Origin: an uncultured Draconibacterium sp.
GTDB taxonomy: Bacteria; Bacteroidota; Bacteroidia; Bacteroidales; Prolixibacteraceae
Assembly (NCBI GenBank): GCA_947492175.1
Contig: CANLMQ010000008.1
Coordinates: forward strand, 136,378-200,377
Direction of reading: 5' to 3'
DNA: 64,000 nt
The notes beneath the pieces are model-generated. The model searched no databases. It was not told the DNA's origin and was given only the letters and a program-made list of their open reading frames with translations. Both the position numbers and the translations under genes were made by a program. Shown here in pieces: positions 55,390 through 63,106 of this stretch; the stretch's first letter is position 1, and each line of letters opens with the position of its first letter.

Positions 55390-55983
55390 ATGAAAAATAA
55401 AATTATTCTAACCACACTAATTTTTATTCTTTTTTCTTTAAACTCATATTCTCAACAAGAACATGAATTTGCACTTACATACGGAAAATCCATAGGCACG
55501 GCAACCTATAGTATTTTAAGAAATGGATTTTTGGATGGAAACGGCTCTACTGATTTGCAAAATAATAACGCATTCGGAATAAGATATTTTAGACCAATTA
55601 ACGACAAAGGAAGAACAAAAATAGAGATAGGATTAAACTATTCATGGGGCAAATTGAAAGTAAAGCCAGCATTCACAGGCGACCCAGAATTTGATACCCC
55701 TTGGTACAACGATTTCAATTTAATCTCGTTGCCTGTTTATATGAATCATAGTATAGGAAAATATTTCTTTATTAATTATGGATTATTGTTAGATTATCAA
55801 GACGCAGAAGAGGTTCAATACACTGGATTTGGAATTGGAACTGGGTTTGGCTTTGGTGCAAAATACAGTAATGATAATTATACTTTTTTTATAAATCCGA
55901 AATACGAGAAACATCTATTTTTAAGTGAGAAAGATGGCTTATTAGAATTTGGAATATTGTGTGGCATTGCCTACAAATTCTAA
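55390..55983 (+). CDS. Secreted outer-membrane beta-barrel-like protein
   Basis: A 197-residue protein with signal peptide (MKNKIILTTLIFILFSLNSYSQ) and an alternating pattern rich in Gly and aromatic residues (FGIRYFRPIN, GLNYSWGKLKV, GFGIGTGFGFGAKYS), ending in an aromatic (CGIAYKF). This suits a small eight-stranded outer-membrane porin-like barrel (OmpA/PorT type). I use the ATG at 55390; a frame extension to 55330 would add 20 residues of polar sequence. Function unknown. Confidence 0.72.
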   Translation: MKNKIILTTLIFILFSLNSYSQQEHEFALTYGKSIGTATYSILRNGFLDGNGSTDLQNNNAFGIRYFRPINDKGRTKIEIGLNYSWGKLKVKPAFTGDPEFDTPWYNDFNLISLPVYMNHSIGKYFFINYGLLLDYQDAEEVQYTGFGIGTGFGFGAKYSNDNYTFFINPKYEKHLFLSEKDGLLEFGILCGIAYKF

Positions 55984-56099
55984 TAACTTACTTGTTATGG
56001 AAAAGTTTCAGATTTGATTCATAATAGAAATCATACCAAAGAAATTCATAATAACAAATAAGATTGAAAAAATGAATAAAAATCGCTACATAACACAGT

Positions 56100-56215
56100 A
56101 CATATTGCAGGGCGGGGTTTGGTGGTACGCCAACTGCGGATTCTCGTTTCGTAGTTCCGTGTCCTTCGGACAGAAACGCTCCCCGAAATCCGCCCCGACA
56201 AAATGTTCCAACCAT
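56100..56215. repeat. Intergenic array element (copy b), imperfect palindrome
   Basis: Arms ACATATTGCAGGGCGG (56100-56115) and CCGCCCCGACAAAATGT (56190-56206) are near-complementary. Inside lie GTGTCC/GGACA and CGTTTC/GAAACG stems. It shares CATATTGCAG with 53543, GGGTTTGGTGGT-N10-CGGATTCTCG (56115-56146) with 59414-59445, and CGAAATCC-n-GCCCGAC with 58031 and 58671. Confidence 0.7.
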
Positions 56216-56249
56216 TTGCAATAATTATAAATCCACAAATCAACATAAA

Positions 56250-57101
56250 ATGAAAAAAATTATTAGCCTTTTAATTTTGGTACTGACTTTTACTGCTTGT
56301 GATAAAAATGAAGAATCGCCATTTGAAGAACTGGTAGCATGTTTTGGACATAACCCGAATGAACTTAATGATGGCGAAGTACAATTCGCCAATTGTTCAG
56401 AGGGGGCTAATAGTTACTATTGGGATTTTGGTGATGGTAAAACATCAACAGAAAAAGAACCGTTGCATATTTTTGATGGTGATTTTCCATATAATGTTAC
56501 ATTGATTGCTTATAATGGCAACGAAACAGATACCGTAACAAAACCAATATATGATGACATTATGGTCTATAAACCAAATATTTATATTTATCCAGAAAAT
56601 AATATAAATCTATGTGTAACGATTTCATTTCCAATGGGAGGTGAAATTGTCGAATCTATACCAGCTTATGCAGAACAGTGGTGTGTTAACATTGATACCA
56701 CTGGTAAGATTGATAACCAATATGATTATCTGTTTTATGAGAGTAAACAACCAAATACGTTTCAGTATAAGAAAGGATGGTGTGTTGCCCGAAAAGATAT
56801 TAATTCATTTTTTAAAACAAACATGAAACAATATAATTTTTCAGATACTGAAATAAATGATTTTATAGAATACTGGATGCCTTTACTGGACGAAAACAAT
56901 TATTATATGGTTTATCCTCAGACCAATAAAATTATTGATGAAATTATTAAGTTGAACTTTTCAATTCAACCAGATAATGTATCCAGATTATTTTATGGTG
57001 TTTTAGGAGTAGATGAATACACAGAAATAGAAAAACCTGTAATTAATCCTTTCAACCGAAACGGATTTCATATTATTGAATGGGGAGTGTTTAGGAAATA
57101 A
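56250..57101 (+). CDS. Lipoprotein with PKD domain and a conserved C-terminal domain
   Basis: A 283-residue lipoprotein (lipobox FTAC, C17). A PKD-like domain spans about 28-105, with YYWDFGDGKTST as its hallmark. The C-terminal part begins KPNIYIYPENN and contains YDYLFYESKQPN, FQYKKGWCVAR, INDFIEYWMPLLDENNYYMVYPQ and GFHIIEWGVFRK. I recall similar regions in other Bacteroidota exported proteins without an assigned role. It should be surface or periplasmic. Standing in an array of orphans, its job is unknown. Confidence 0.75.
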   Translation: MKKIISLLILVLTFTACDKNEESPFEELVACFGHNPNELNDGEVQFANCSEGANSYYWDFGDGKTSTEKEPLHIFDGDFPYNVTLIAYNGNETDTVTKPIYDDIMVYKPNIYIYPENNINLCVTISFPMGGEIVESIPAYAEQWCVNIDTTGKIDNQYDYLFYESKQPNTFQYKKGWCVARKDINSFFKTNMKQYNFSDTEINDFIEYWMPLLDENNYYMVYPQTNKIIDEIIKLNFSIQPDNVSRLFYGVLGVDEYTEIEKPVINPFNRNGFHIIEWGVFRK

Positions 57102-57152
57102 CTATTGCTAACTCGTTAATGCGAATATTAAAAACAACCAAAAACAATTATA

Positions 57153-57959
57153 ATGAAGAATTTATTAAAAGGACTATTACTACTTTTTATTATTACACAA
57201 GGATGTAATAAAAGTGAAGTTGATGAACTAACACCAAGTCCCGAATATCCCTTTGTATATTCTGAACTGAATCAGGATGAAATGGCAACAGAGATTCAAA
57301 AGTTCAACGCAATCAATTCTGTTGAAAGTTTGACATTAAACGAATTTGGAATCTTGTCTGGTTACGTTCCTGTAGATTTAAGTAATGGTATTGACGCATC
57401 GACCGTGAAAAATAATATCTCGTTTGTTGTGAATACCTATGCCCGTTTTCTGGGAATTTCCAATCCTGAAAATATTAGCATTGAATCAGACTTTAGTATT
57501 CGTACTACAGGAGGAGTGAACGTTACTTTAAGCGACTTTTTTCAAAATGGAGAAAGTGCGTATCCCGTTTTTTCTCTTCACCAATCCATTCTTGAGGAAA
57601 GAGATATTGAACAAACTCAAATATCATTTTACTTTTCAGAAGAGAATAATCAAATGGAAATTAGCGGACGTTGGTTTCCCGAGACTTTTATTCCTTCTGC
57701 AGAAATTAAGAACCAGGAAGATGCTTTAAATATTGCTGTTCAGAATATCAATGAGAATCATAATGAAATTACCCCTTTAAATTTATCTAACGTTAAAAAG
57801 GTAAATTTTAGAAAAGTAATTTATCCATTGCAGTCTGAGTTGGGAATTGAAATGCGTGAATGCTGGGAAGTGATAATCTGGGATAATACGGTAAAAACAT
57901 TGGTAGATACACAAACAGGTGAAATAGTGTATTTTCTGGAATATGGCAACATGATTTAA
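57153..57959 (+). CDS. Orphan lipoprotein with PepSY-like C-terminal part
   Basis: A 268-residue lipoprotein (lipobox TQGC, C18). The last third, DALNIAVQNINENHNEI then RKVIYPLQSELGIEMRECWEVII ending LVDTQTGEIVYF, has the helix-strand-W-strand-DxxTGEI form of PepSY/FTP-like domains, which often inhibit or chaperone proteases. The earlier part is beta-rich and unfamiliar. The PepSY assignment is weak. No protease gene is nearby. Start ATG 57153, 51 bases after the preceding stop. Confidence 0.62.
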   Translation: MKNLLKGLLLLFIITQGCNKSEVDELTPSPEYPFVYSELNQDEMATEIQKFNAINSVESLTLNEFGILSGYVPVDLSNGIDASTVKNNISFVVNTYARFLGISNPENISIESDFSIRTTGGVNVTLSDFFQNGESAYPVFSLHQSILEERDIEQTQISFYFSEENNQMEISGRWFPETFIPSAEIKNQEDALNIAVQNINENHNEITPLNLSNVKKVNFRKVIYPLQSELGIEMRECWEVIIWDNTVKTLVDTQTGEIVYFLEYGNMI

Positions 57960-57987
57960 AAGCATGACCAAATTAAAAATACAAGCA

Positions 57988-58078
57988 TTAACAAATTGTC
58001 ACTCTACTGCGGTCCGCAAGGATTTCTTTTCGAAATCCCGCCCGACTACATGTACCAACAGTTATGGGGTATTTAAAA
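57988..58078. repeat. Intergenic array element (copy c)
   Basis: Small palindrome TGCGGTCCGCA, then GGATTTCTTTTCGAAATCC (58020-58038), GCCCGAC, ACAT, and boundary CCAACAGTTATGG. The 19-base palindrome-containing segment and GCCCGAC are repeated at 58660-58691. Confidence 0.72.
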
Positions 58079-58134
58079 TTGACATAAAATGATGAGTAAC
58101 AAAACTTAAAAACTATAAGCTAAAACAGATAACA

Positions 58135-58581
58135 ATGAATGCTAAACAAAAACTTTTACTTGGACTTTTAATATTTGGTTTTATTCTATCAAGTATTATT
58201 CGGGTTAGATTTAATCTCTCTGATGGTTTTGAATTTCATAATTTTTGGATAACACCAATTCCATCTATTTTTGATTTTGCGGCTTTGAGTTCATCAGAAC
58301 TTGAATTAACGACCACAATTTTAGGGTATTTATCCTTTTTAATTGCTGGAATCTTAATGTTAAGAATTGTTCGAAGCTCTGCAAATAATAAAGACTTAAG
58401 TGTCATTGCATTTCTAGTTGTAACGTGTTTTGCAATTATATTTGAGTTTAGTTCGGTAATACAGGATTTGAATTCAAGCTTTGGCGGCAAACATCTAAGA
58501 ATGGGACTAATTTTATTTGTTATAAGTCTGACTCTTCTTTTCAAAAGCCACAGAGAATTAAAACTAAAAAACAAACCATAA
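58135..58581 (+). CDS. Four-helix integral membrane protein, function unknown
   Basis: A 148-residue protein with four hydrophobic segments (about 8-24, 62-79, 88-107 and 124-141) and short polar loops, ending in a Lys-rich tail. There is no signal peptide beyond the first helix and no known domain. The segment HNFWITPIPSIFDFAAL between helices is distinctive. It sits between two intergenic repeats of the array that share the CGAAATCC-n-GCCCGAC module. Confidence 0.65.
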   Translation: MNAKQKLLLGLLIFGFILSSIIRVRFNLSDGFEFHNFWITPIPSIFDFAALSSSELELTTTILGYLSFLIAGILMLRIVRSSANNKDLSVIAFLVVTCFAIIFEFSSVIQDLNSSFGGKHLRMGLILFVISLTLLFKSHRELKLKNKP

Positions 58582-58585
58582 TATA

Positions 58586-58715
58586 TTGTTGTATGGCAGG
58601 CGGGTTCCAACTCCGTATGACAAGTCAGACCTTGCGCTCACTCTCCTGCAGGTCTGACAGGATTTCTTTTCGAAATCCAGCCCGACAACATTTAACAACC
58701 GTTAGGCTGTAATTT
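58586..58715. repeat. Intergenic array element (copy d)
   Basis: Starts TTGTTGTATGGCAGGCGGG, contains a perfect stem GTCAGACCT (58624-58632) / AGGTCTGAC (58650-58658), then GGATTTCTTTTCGAAATCC (58660-58678), GCCCGAC, ACAT, and ends AACAACCGTTAGGC. The last piece matches the integron R' core GTTRRRY exactly (GTTAGGC). Confidence 0.75.
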
Positions 58716-58755
58716 TTGTAAGCATACTATAATTGAGACATATTAGAAAAGAATC

Positions 58756-59412
58756 ATGAAAAAATTGCAAAAACAAATCTTTCTATTGACTATTCTCGGA
58801 TTATTTTCATTAAACACTTATTCGCAAAATCAGATAATCTGTCAAATTATTGATTCTCAAACTAACAAACCTGTTGATAGTGTGGCTGTTTTTGTACATG
58901 AGAAAGATATTCATACAACAAGCAATAGTTTAGGATATTTTTCACTGGCAGCAGATTCCTCTGATACAATAATTCTAAAAAAAACATTTTATGAAACCAG
59001 TATAGTGGAAGTACCTAATAGCACTGCTTTTAAAATTATGTTGGAAAAAAGATTAGAGACAGAATATTTAGGTGGCTGGGAAGCATTTCGAAAAATTATA
59101 GCGTTTAATATCAGATATCCGTCCGAAGCACTGGTCAATAGGACAACAGGAATCGTTTACGTTTCGTTTGATATCGATAAAAATGGTAATATGAAAAATA
59201 TAAAATCACTTGAAGATATTGGAGATGGATGTGGAGATGAAGTGATTCGATTATTAGAATTGGTTCCAAACAACTGGCAAACAACAAATACTACAGAAAC
59301 ATTTACGTTACCGATTGTTTTTAAAATTGGTAATTCAAAAATAAAAGACAAAAAAGCTCACATTATTAAAGGTAGACTGATTGACGAAATCTTTGTTACT
59401 GTAAATCTGTAG
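58756..59412 (+). CDS. Secreted protein with regulatory-like and TonB C-terminal domains
   Basis: A 218-residue protein with a signal peptide (1-23). Residues about 27-90 form a CarboxypepD_reg-like/peptidase-associated beta domain (CQIIDSQTNKPVDSVAVFV). Residues about 105-200 are TonB C-terminal-like (IRYPSEALVNRTTGIVYVSFDIDKNGNMKNIKSL, then FTLPIVFKIG). It lacks the TonB transmembrane plus Pro-rich span, so it is an exported TonB-C-domain protein, not a working TonB. Role unknown. Confidence 0.8.
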   Translation: MKKLQKQIFLLTILGLFSLNTYSQNQIICQIIDSQTNKPVDSVAVFVHEKDIHTTSNSLGYFSLAADSSDTIILKKTFYETSIVEVPNSTAFKIMLEKRLETEYLGGWEAFRKIIAFNIRYPSEALVNRTTGIVYVSFDIDKNGNMKNIKSLEDIGDGCGDEVIRLLELVPNNWQTTNTTETFTLPIVFKIGNSKIKDKKAHIIKGRLIDEIFVTVNL

Positions 59413-59513
59413 CGGGTTTGGTGGTGTGAGGGTTACGGATTCTCGCAACAATTTCCGGTCCTGCCGTACAGGAACACACTCTGAGATTCGCAACAACAAC
59501 TTGCAAGTGACCA
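59413..59513. repeat. Intergenic array element (copy e)
   Basis: GGGTTTGGTGGT-N10-CGGATTCTCG (59414-59445) matches copy b in sequence and spacing. A GTCCTG/CAGGA hairpin follows. It ends CTTGCAAGTGACCATTAAA, comparable with the boundary motif of the other copies. Confidence 0.7.
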
Positions 59514-59529
59514 TTAAAAAAAATTGATT

Positions 59530-60030
59530 ATGGAAATAAATGTGGATTTAACCAGAGAAGATTACATTGACTTTAATAAATACTTCTTTCTGAAAAAAGG
59601 ATTAAAAAAGAGAATTTATATAGTGATAATAATAGCATTAATGATTCCCCTTATTGTTGACTATGGACAACCGTTCGAAATTTTTACTTACTTGAAAACT
59701 GCCGTATTAGCTGGATTTATATTTGGACTAATATATTTTGGAGGTATGATGATTACCATAAAACGGACAGGAAAACTTCCATCTGATAATGGTTCTTTAT
59801 TAGGAAAGAAAAAGTTTATTATTACCGATGAAGGTCTTGTTGAGGATTGTGAGAGCAACCGAAATCTTCAAAAGTGGAAAGGAATTAAATCAATTGAGAC
59901 AAATGATAATTCAATATTTATTTTCATCGATACTTTAGTGGCGTATGTCATTCCCAAAAGATCATTTAAGGATGAAGCAGAAATAGAAAACTTTATTAAA
60001 ATAATTCAGGAGAAAATAAAAGCCACATAA
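59530..60030 (+). CDS. YcxB-like membrane protein, two TM plus soluble domain
   Basis: A 166-residue protein. After a charged N-terminal strand (VDLTREDYIDFNKYF) come two helices (about 28-45 and 54-75), then a beta domain with GKKKFIITDEGLVEDCESN, LQKWKGIKSIETNDNSIFIFID and AYVIPKRSFKDEAEIENFI. This is the YcxB-like layout of small inner-membrane proteins of unknown function. I use the ATG at 59530 rather than the TTG at 59524. Confidence 0.72.
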   Translation: MEINVDLTREDYIDFNKYFFLKKGLKKRIYIVIIIALMIPLIVDYGQPFEIFTYLKTAVLAGFIFGLIYFGGMMITIKRTGKLPSDNGSLLGKKKFIITDEGLVEDCESNRNLQKWKGIKSIETNDNSIFIFIDTLVAYVIPKRSFKDEAEIENFIKIIQEKIKAT

Positions 60031-60088
60031 TAACGTAGAAATTTCTCCGCCAGGTGCAAGCAGAACAAAAGAACAAACAAATAAACAG

Positions 60089-60418
60089 ATGAAAAAGTAC
60101 ATAAAGAAATATTCAGTACTCTTGATAGTTTTATTAGGATTTCAAGCCTTATTGAAAATGTTTATCATAAGCCAACTGCCAATAATTCTATTGAATATGG
60201 GTGTTGAATTCAATGAAACAAACGATATAACCAATACCGTTTTGATAATTATTCCATACCTGATAAATATTATTCTGGCTTTTGCGATATTAAATGATTT
60301 AATAAAAAATAAGATTAAAGGAATTCCAGTAGTTCTCTTGACTGTAATGTCATATTTCGCAGGAATAATATTTTTTCTATTCTTAATTAACAGTAAAATC
60401 AGCCGTAATGACAAATAA
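60089..60418 (+). CDS. Small three-helix membrane protein, copy 1 of an overlapping pair
   Basis: A 109-residue protein with hydrophobic segments near 8-30, 48-68 and 77-98. The end is IKGIPVVLLTVMSYFAGIIFFLFLINSKI. It overlaps the next gene by 11 bases (60408-60418). The next protein aligns along its whole length (KYSVLL with KYAILV; IIPYLINIILAFAIL with IIQLIVNIIAAILVS). Function unknown. Confidence 0.65.
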   Translation: MKKYIKKYSVLLIVLLGFQALLKMFIISQLPIILLNMGVEFNETNDITNTVLIIIPYLINIILAFAILNDLIKNKIKGIPVVLLTVMSYFAGIIFFLFLINSKISRNDK

Positions 60419-60740
60419 TCAATTCAGAACTTTAATTAATAAATATGCTATCCTGGTTTTTGTAGGATATTTTTTGACATTTCTAGTTTCAACAATAATT
60501 CAACGTTCGATTCCTGATGCGAATACTGGCAACCCGGAAATTATTGGATTTCTTTCTTCTTCGATTTGGATAATTCAATTGATTGTAAATATAATTGCTG
60601 CTATTTTAGTCTCAAAGGATCTGAAAAGATTGAATATAAAAAACAACTTGATTGTAGTTATGACAGTATTGTTTTCATTAATTGGCATTACAATGTTTTT
60701 TATTACTATAAATAGAGAAATGAAAAATACCAGTACCTAA
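60408..60740 (+). CDS. Small three-helix membrane protein, copy 2 of an overlapping pair
   Basis: A 110-residue protein, diverged paralogue of the preceding one, with helices near 12-32, 50-70 and 80-102. The start ATG (60408) lies within the end of the preceding gene, so translation is probably coupled. The stop codon lies in ACCTAAC (60735-60741), which happens to fit the integron RYYYAAC pattern; with no further site it may be chance. Confidence 0.65.
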   Translation: MTNNQFRTLINKYAILVFVGYFLTFLVSTIIQRSIPDANTGNPEIIGFLSSSIWIIQLIVNIIAAILVSKDLKRLNIKNNLIVVMTVLFSLIGITMFFITINREMKNTST

Positions 60741-60764
60741 CGATTTGGCTATGGAAATTGAAAT

Positions 60765-61649
60765 ATGAAGACACTAACACTTATAATATTATTACTAATT
60801 TCAATAAGTTTGAATGCACAGGTTTTTGCTCCAAACGAAGCTGTCTGGTATTATTCGTATGACCCGGATGTAACTTTAGATGACGGATATCAAAAAATTG
60901 AAGTTGTTGGAGATACATTAATAAACGACAAACTTTGTAAAATTCTGCAAAGAACAAATATTGGCTATAATTATTGGTATCAAGATTATTATGAGATTGT
61001 TGAAGATGAAATTTTTATCTACGAAAAAGATAGTGTAGTTTATTTTAAGAATGATAGTTTATTTCATATTTTGTACGATTTCTCAGCAAAAGCAGGAGAC
61101 TCATTTTATTCAATAAGTTTAATTAGTAGCTGCAACGAGCCATTTTTGGTCGAAATTGACAGCATTACAACTATCGATTTTGATGATGTTCTTCTTAAAA
61201 AATTTCATATTGGAGACTATTACTATTTGGAGAGAATAGGTTACCCTGCTTATATGTTTAGATTTCAAATACCTTGTGAACCTGTTACTGGTTCACATTA
61301 TCCTGGACCTTTACGCTGTTATTTTGATAATATCGTTGGCAACTTAAGCTCCAATATTGTTTCTGGTTGTAATTACATAACCAGTTCAAATCAGATAGGG
61401 GTAAATAACAATTCAATAAAAATTTATCCAAATCCTTCACAAAGACAAGAATGTATAAATATTGAGATATCAGATGAAAATGTAAAAAAGATAACAATCT
61501 ATAATTTGCTGGGACAACTAATAAAAAATTATAGTATTGCTGATAATAAAAGTGCAACGATTTCAATTGAAAACTCTGGTAATTACATTGTTTGCTTTAA
61601 CGACAAAAATGACAGAATTGTATATCGTAAGAAATTATCAGTTGATTAA
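60765..61649 (+). CDS. Secreted protein with type IX secretion C-terminal sorting domain
   Basis: A 294-residue protein with a signal peptide (MKTLTLIILLLISISLNAQ). The body is beta-rich with a Tyr/Asp-rich centre and no known domain. From about 215 it has the type A sorting domain: IKIYPNPS, then ITIYNLLGQLIKNYS, IENSGNYIVCF and KKLSVD at the end. It is therefore sent to the surface by the type IX system. It lies in the array immediately before a copy of the 68-bp repeat. Confidence 0.85.
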   Translation: MKTLTLIILLLISISLNAQVFAPNEAVWYYSYDPDVTLDDGYQKIEVVGDTLINDKLCKILQRTNIGYNYWYQDYYEIVEDEIFIYEKDSVVYFKNDSLFHILYDFSAKAGDSFYSISLISSCNEPFLVEIDSITTIDFDDVLLKKFHIGDYYYLERIGYPAYMFRFQIPCEPVTGSHYPGPLRCYFDNIVGNLSSNIVSGCNYITSSNQIGVNNNSIKIYPNPSQRQECINIEISDENVKKITIYNLLGQLIKNYSIADNKSATISIENSGNYIVCFNDKNDRIVYRKKLSVD

Positions 61650-61691
61650 AAACGAGTGGTAACAAAATAAATATTTCAGAGTTGGTGTGTC

Positions 61692-61759
61692 AATCCGTGC
61701 TCTGGTTGTAAGACCTGAGAAATAGTACAGCTAAAATAAATCAAGGATAAAGTATTCCA
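61692..61759. repeat. 68-bp direct repeat, copy 1
   Basis: 65 of 68 positions equal 62274-62341, starting AATCCGTGC and ending GATAAAGTATTCCA. After it this copy continues CCGTTAGGGG (the array boundary motif), while the other copy does not. Lies between the T9SS protein gene and the next gene. Confidence 0.9.
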
Positions 61760-61800
61760 CCGTTAGGGGTGCTAAACTGACATACAAAGAAACTAAACAA

Positions 61801-62235
61801 ATGGAGAAACCTCTTTTTGAATATAAAAATAGACTAAGAAACATTTTAGCTATTATCTATTGGATTCTTGTTTCTTTGAGTTCTATACTTGTTTTGCTAA
61901 ATTCTAATCTGATAAAAAATACAATTTCAATTATTATTTTTGGAATTGTGGTAACTGTGATTCTCTATCCAATTAAGAGAATAAAGACATCCGTACATGT
62001 AGATGCAATAGTTTTTAATGAAAAAGGATTGCATCCACTAAATAGGAATGAATTCGGAGTAGCTTTTGAGAATATTTATGAATATAAGCTAAAAAGTATA
62101 GCATTTGGACTTAATTGGATAGTGCTTAAACGAAGAAATGGAAAAACTATCCGAAAATTATCTAGTTTAACGGGAAAGGAACTGAGAGAATTATCTGAAA
62201 TTCTAACTGAGAGAATTAATAAAGTTAATTCATGA
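61801..62235 (+). CDS. Small membrane protein, two TM plus PH-like domain
   Basis: A 144-residue protein. Helices at about 13-33 and 39-58 are followed by a soluble domain with VHVDAIVFNEKGLHPLNRNEFG, FENIYEYKLKSIAFGLNWIVLKRRNGKTIRKL and a final helix ELRELSEILTERI. Same layout as the 53136 and 59530 products. It follows the CCGTTAGGGG boundary by 35 bases and is itself followed by the second copy of the 68-bp repeat. Last gene of the array. Confidence 0.68.
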   Translation: MEKPLFEYKNRLRNILAIIYWILVSLSSILVLLNSNLIKNTISIIIFGIVVTVILYPIKRIKTSVHVDAIVFNEKGLHPLNRNEFGVAFENIYEYKLKSIAFGLNWIVLKRRNGKTIRKLSSLTGKELRELSEILTERINKVNS

Positions 62236-62273
62236 TAAAGTAAATAAAAGCCAGCTCCACTGACTCGATTTAT

Positions 62274-62341
62274 AATCCGTGCCCTGGTTGTAAGACCAGA
62301 GAAATAGTACAACTAAAATAAATCAAGGATAAAGTATTCCA
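62274..62341. repeat. 68-bp direct repeat, copy 2
   Basis: Three mismatches to 61692-61759. Homology stops right at ...ATTCCA and continues TATAAAAACCGG, so the boundary motif of copy 1 is missing here. Confidence 0.9.
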
Positions 62342-62483
62342 TATAAAAACCGGACAAAGCTGTTGCGATTATAAACAGCATTAAAATTTAAATTTGCAAA
62401 AGCCTGCAATTTTCCATAATTTGTATATTCATTAACCAAATACGATTAAACAGGATTTTAAACAAAACTAAAACCCACAAATT

Positions 62484-62975
62484 ATGACAAACAATGCAAA
62501 AACAGCTATTCCCGAGCCGGTTATTAACGAGGCTACCCAATTGTTAAACAATGCGCTAACGGTACTAAAACCTTATCTTATTGCTTTAACGTCGCACGAA
62601 CGGAGAACAATGGCAAAAATGAGCGACAGATCGTTCCCGTTTGTCGAAAAAACGCGCGATTATACACTCTCGTCGCCCGAGTTTATACCACCATACATGG
62701 ATGCCACAAAGCTGCAAACCGACTTGGTTATTTACGACCAGCTGATTGAACTGCTGCGCATAAGCAAACAACTTACCAACGGCCTCGACGATTCGGCCCT
62801 TAAAACCGGTGGCGATGGCTACACCAATGCCCTCAATTATTACAACTCGGTTAAGCAGGCAGCCAAAATAAATGTGCCCGGTGCCAAAAGCATTCACGAA
62901 GATTTAAGCAAACGTTTTGTTCGCAGCCGCACTGAAAAGGAAGAGGAGGAAAACATAGATATATCGCAGCACTAA
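62484..62975 (+). CDS. Conserved protein of unknown function, paralogue 1
   Basis: A 163-residue mostly helical, soluble protein without signal peptide. It contains AKMSDRSFPFVEKTRDYTLSSPEF, then IPPYMDATKLQTDL and LNYYNSVKQAAKINVPGAKSIHEDLSKRF, with an acidic tail. Codon use and GC are higher than in the preceding array, suggesting the ordinary chromosome resumes. From memory, similar proteins of about 160 residues are frequent in Bacteroidota, with unknown function. A paralogue follows at 63567. A terminator lies after the stop. Confidence 0.78.
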   Translation: MTNNAKTAIPEPVINEATQLLNNALTVLKPYLIALTSHERRTMAKMSDRSFPFVEKTRDYTLSSPEFIPPYMDATKLQTDLVIYDQLIELLRISKQLTNGLDDSALKTGGDGYTNALNYYNSVKQAAKINVPGAKSIHEDLSKRFVRSRTEKEEEENIDISQH

Positions 62976-63008
62976 TTTACTTTTTGTATCACAGAATTTA
63001 TTCTTATT

Positions 63009-63041
63009 AAGAGGGCATAAGTTATTATGCTCTCTTTTTTT
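63009..63041 (+). terminator. Terminator of paralogue 1
   Basis: AAGAG-GCATAA / TTATGC-CTCTT (one mismatch, loop GTTA) followed by Ts. Confidence 0.8.
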
Positions 63042-63106
63042 GTGCTTAAAAAGTTGGAGAGTGTAGTGTTGGAGGTAAACAGAGCAGATCGGAAATACAA
63101 AATATA

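Noticed and set aside
53136..62235. Calling a complete integron
   Set aside because: No integrase, no attI and only one or two boundary sites match GTTRRRY well; kept as a hypothesis only.
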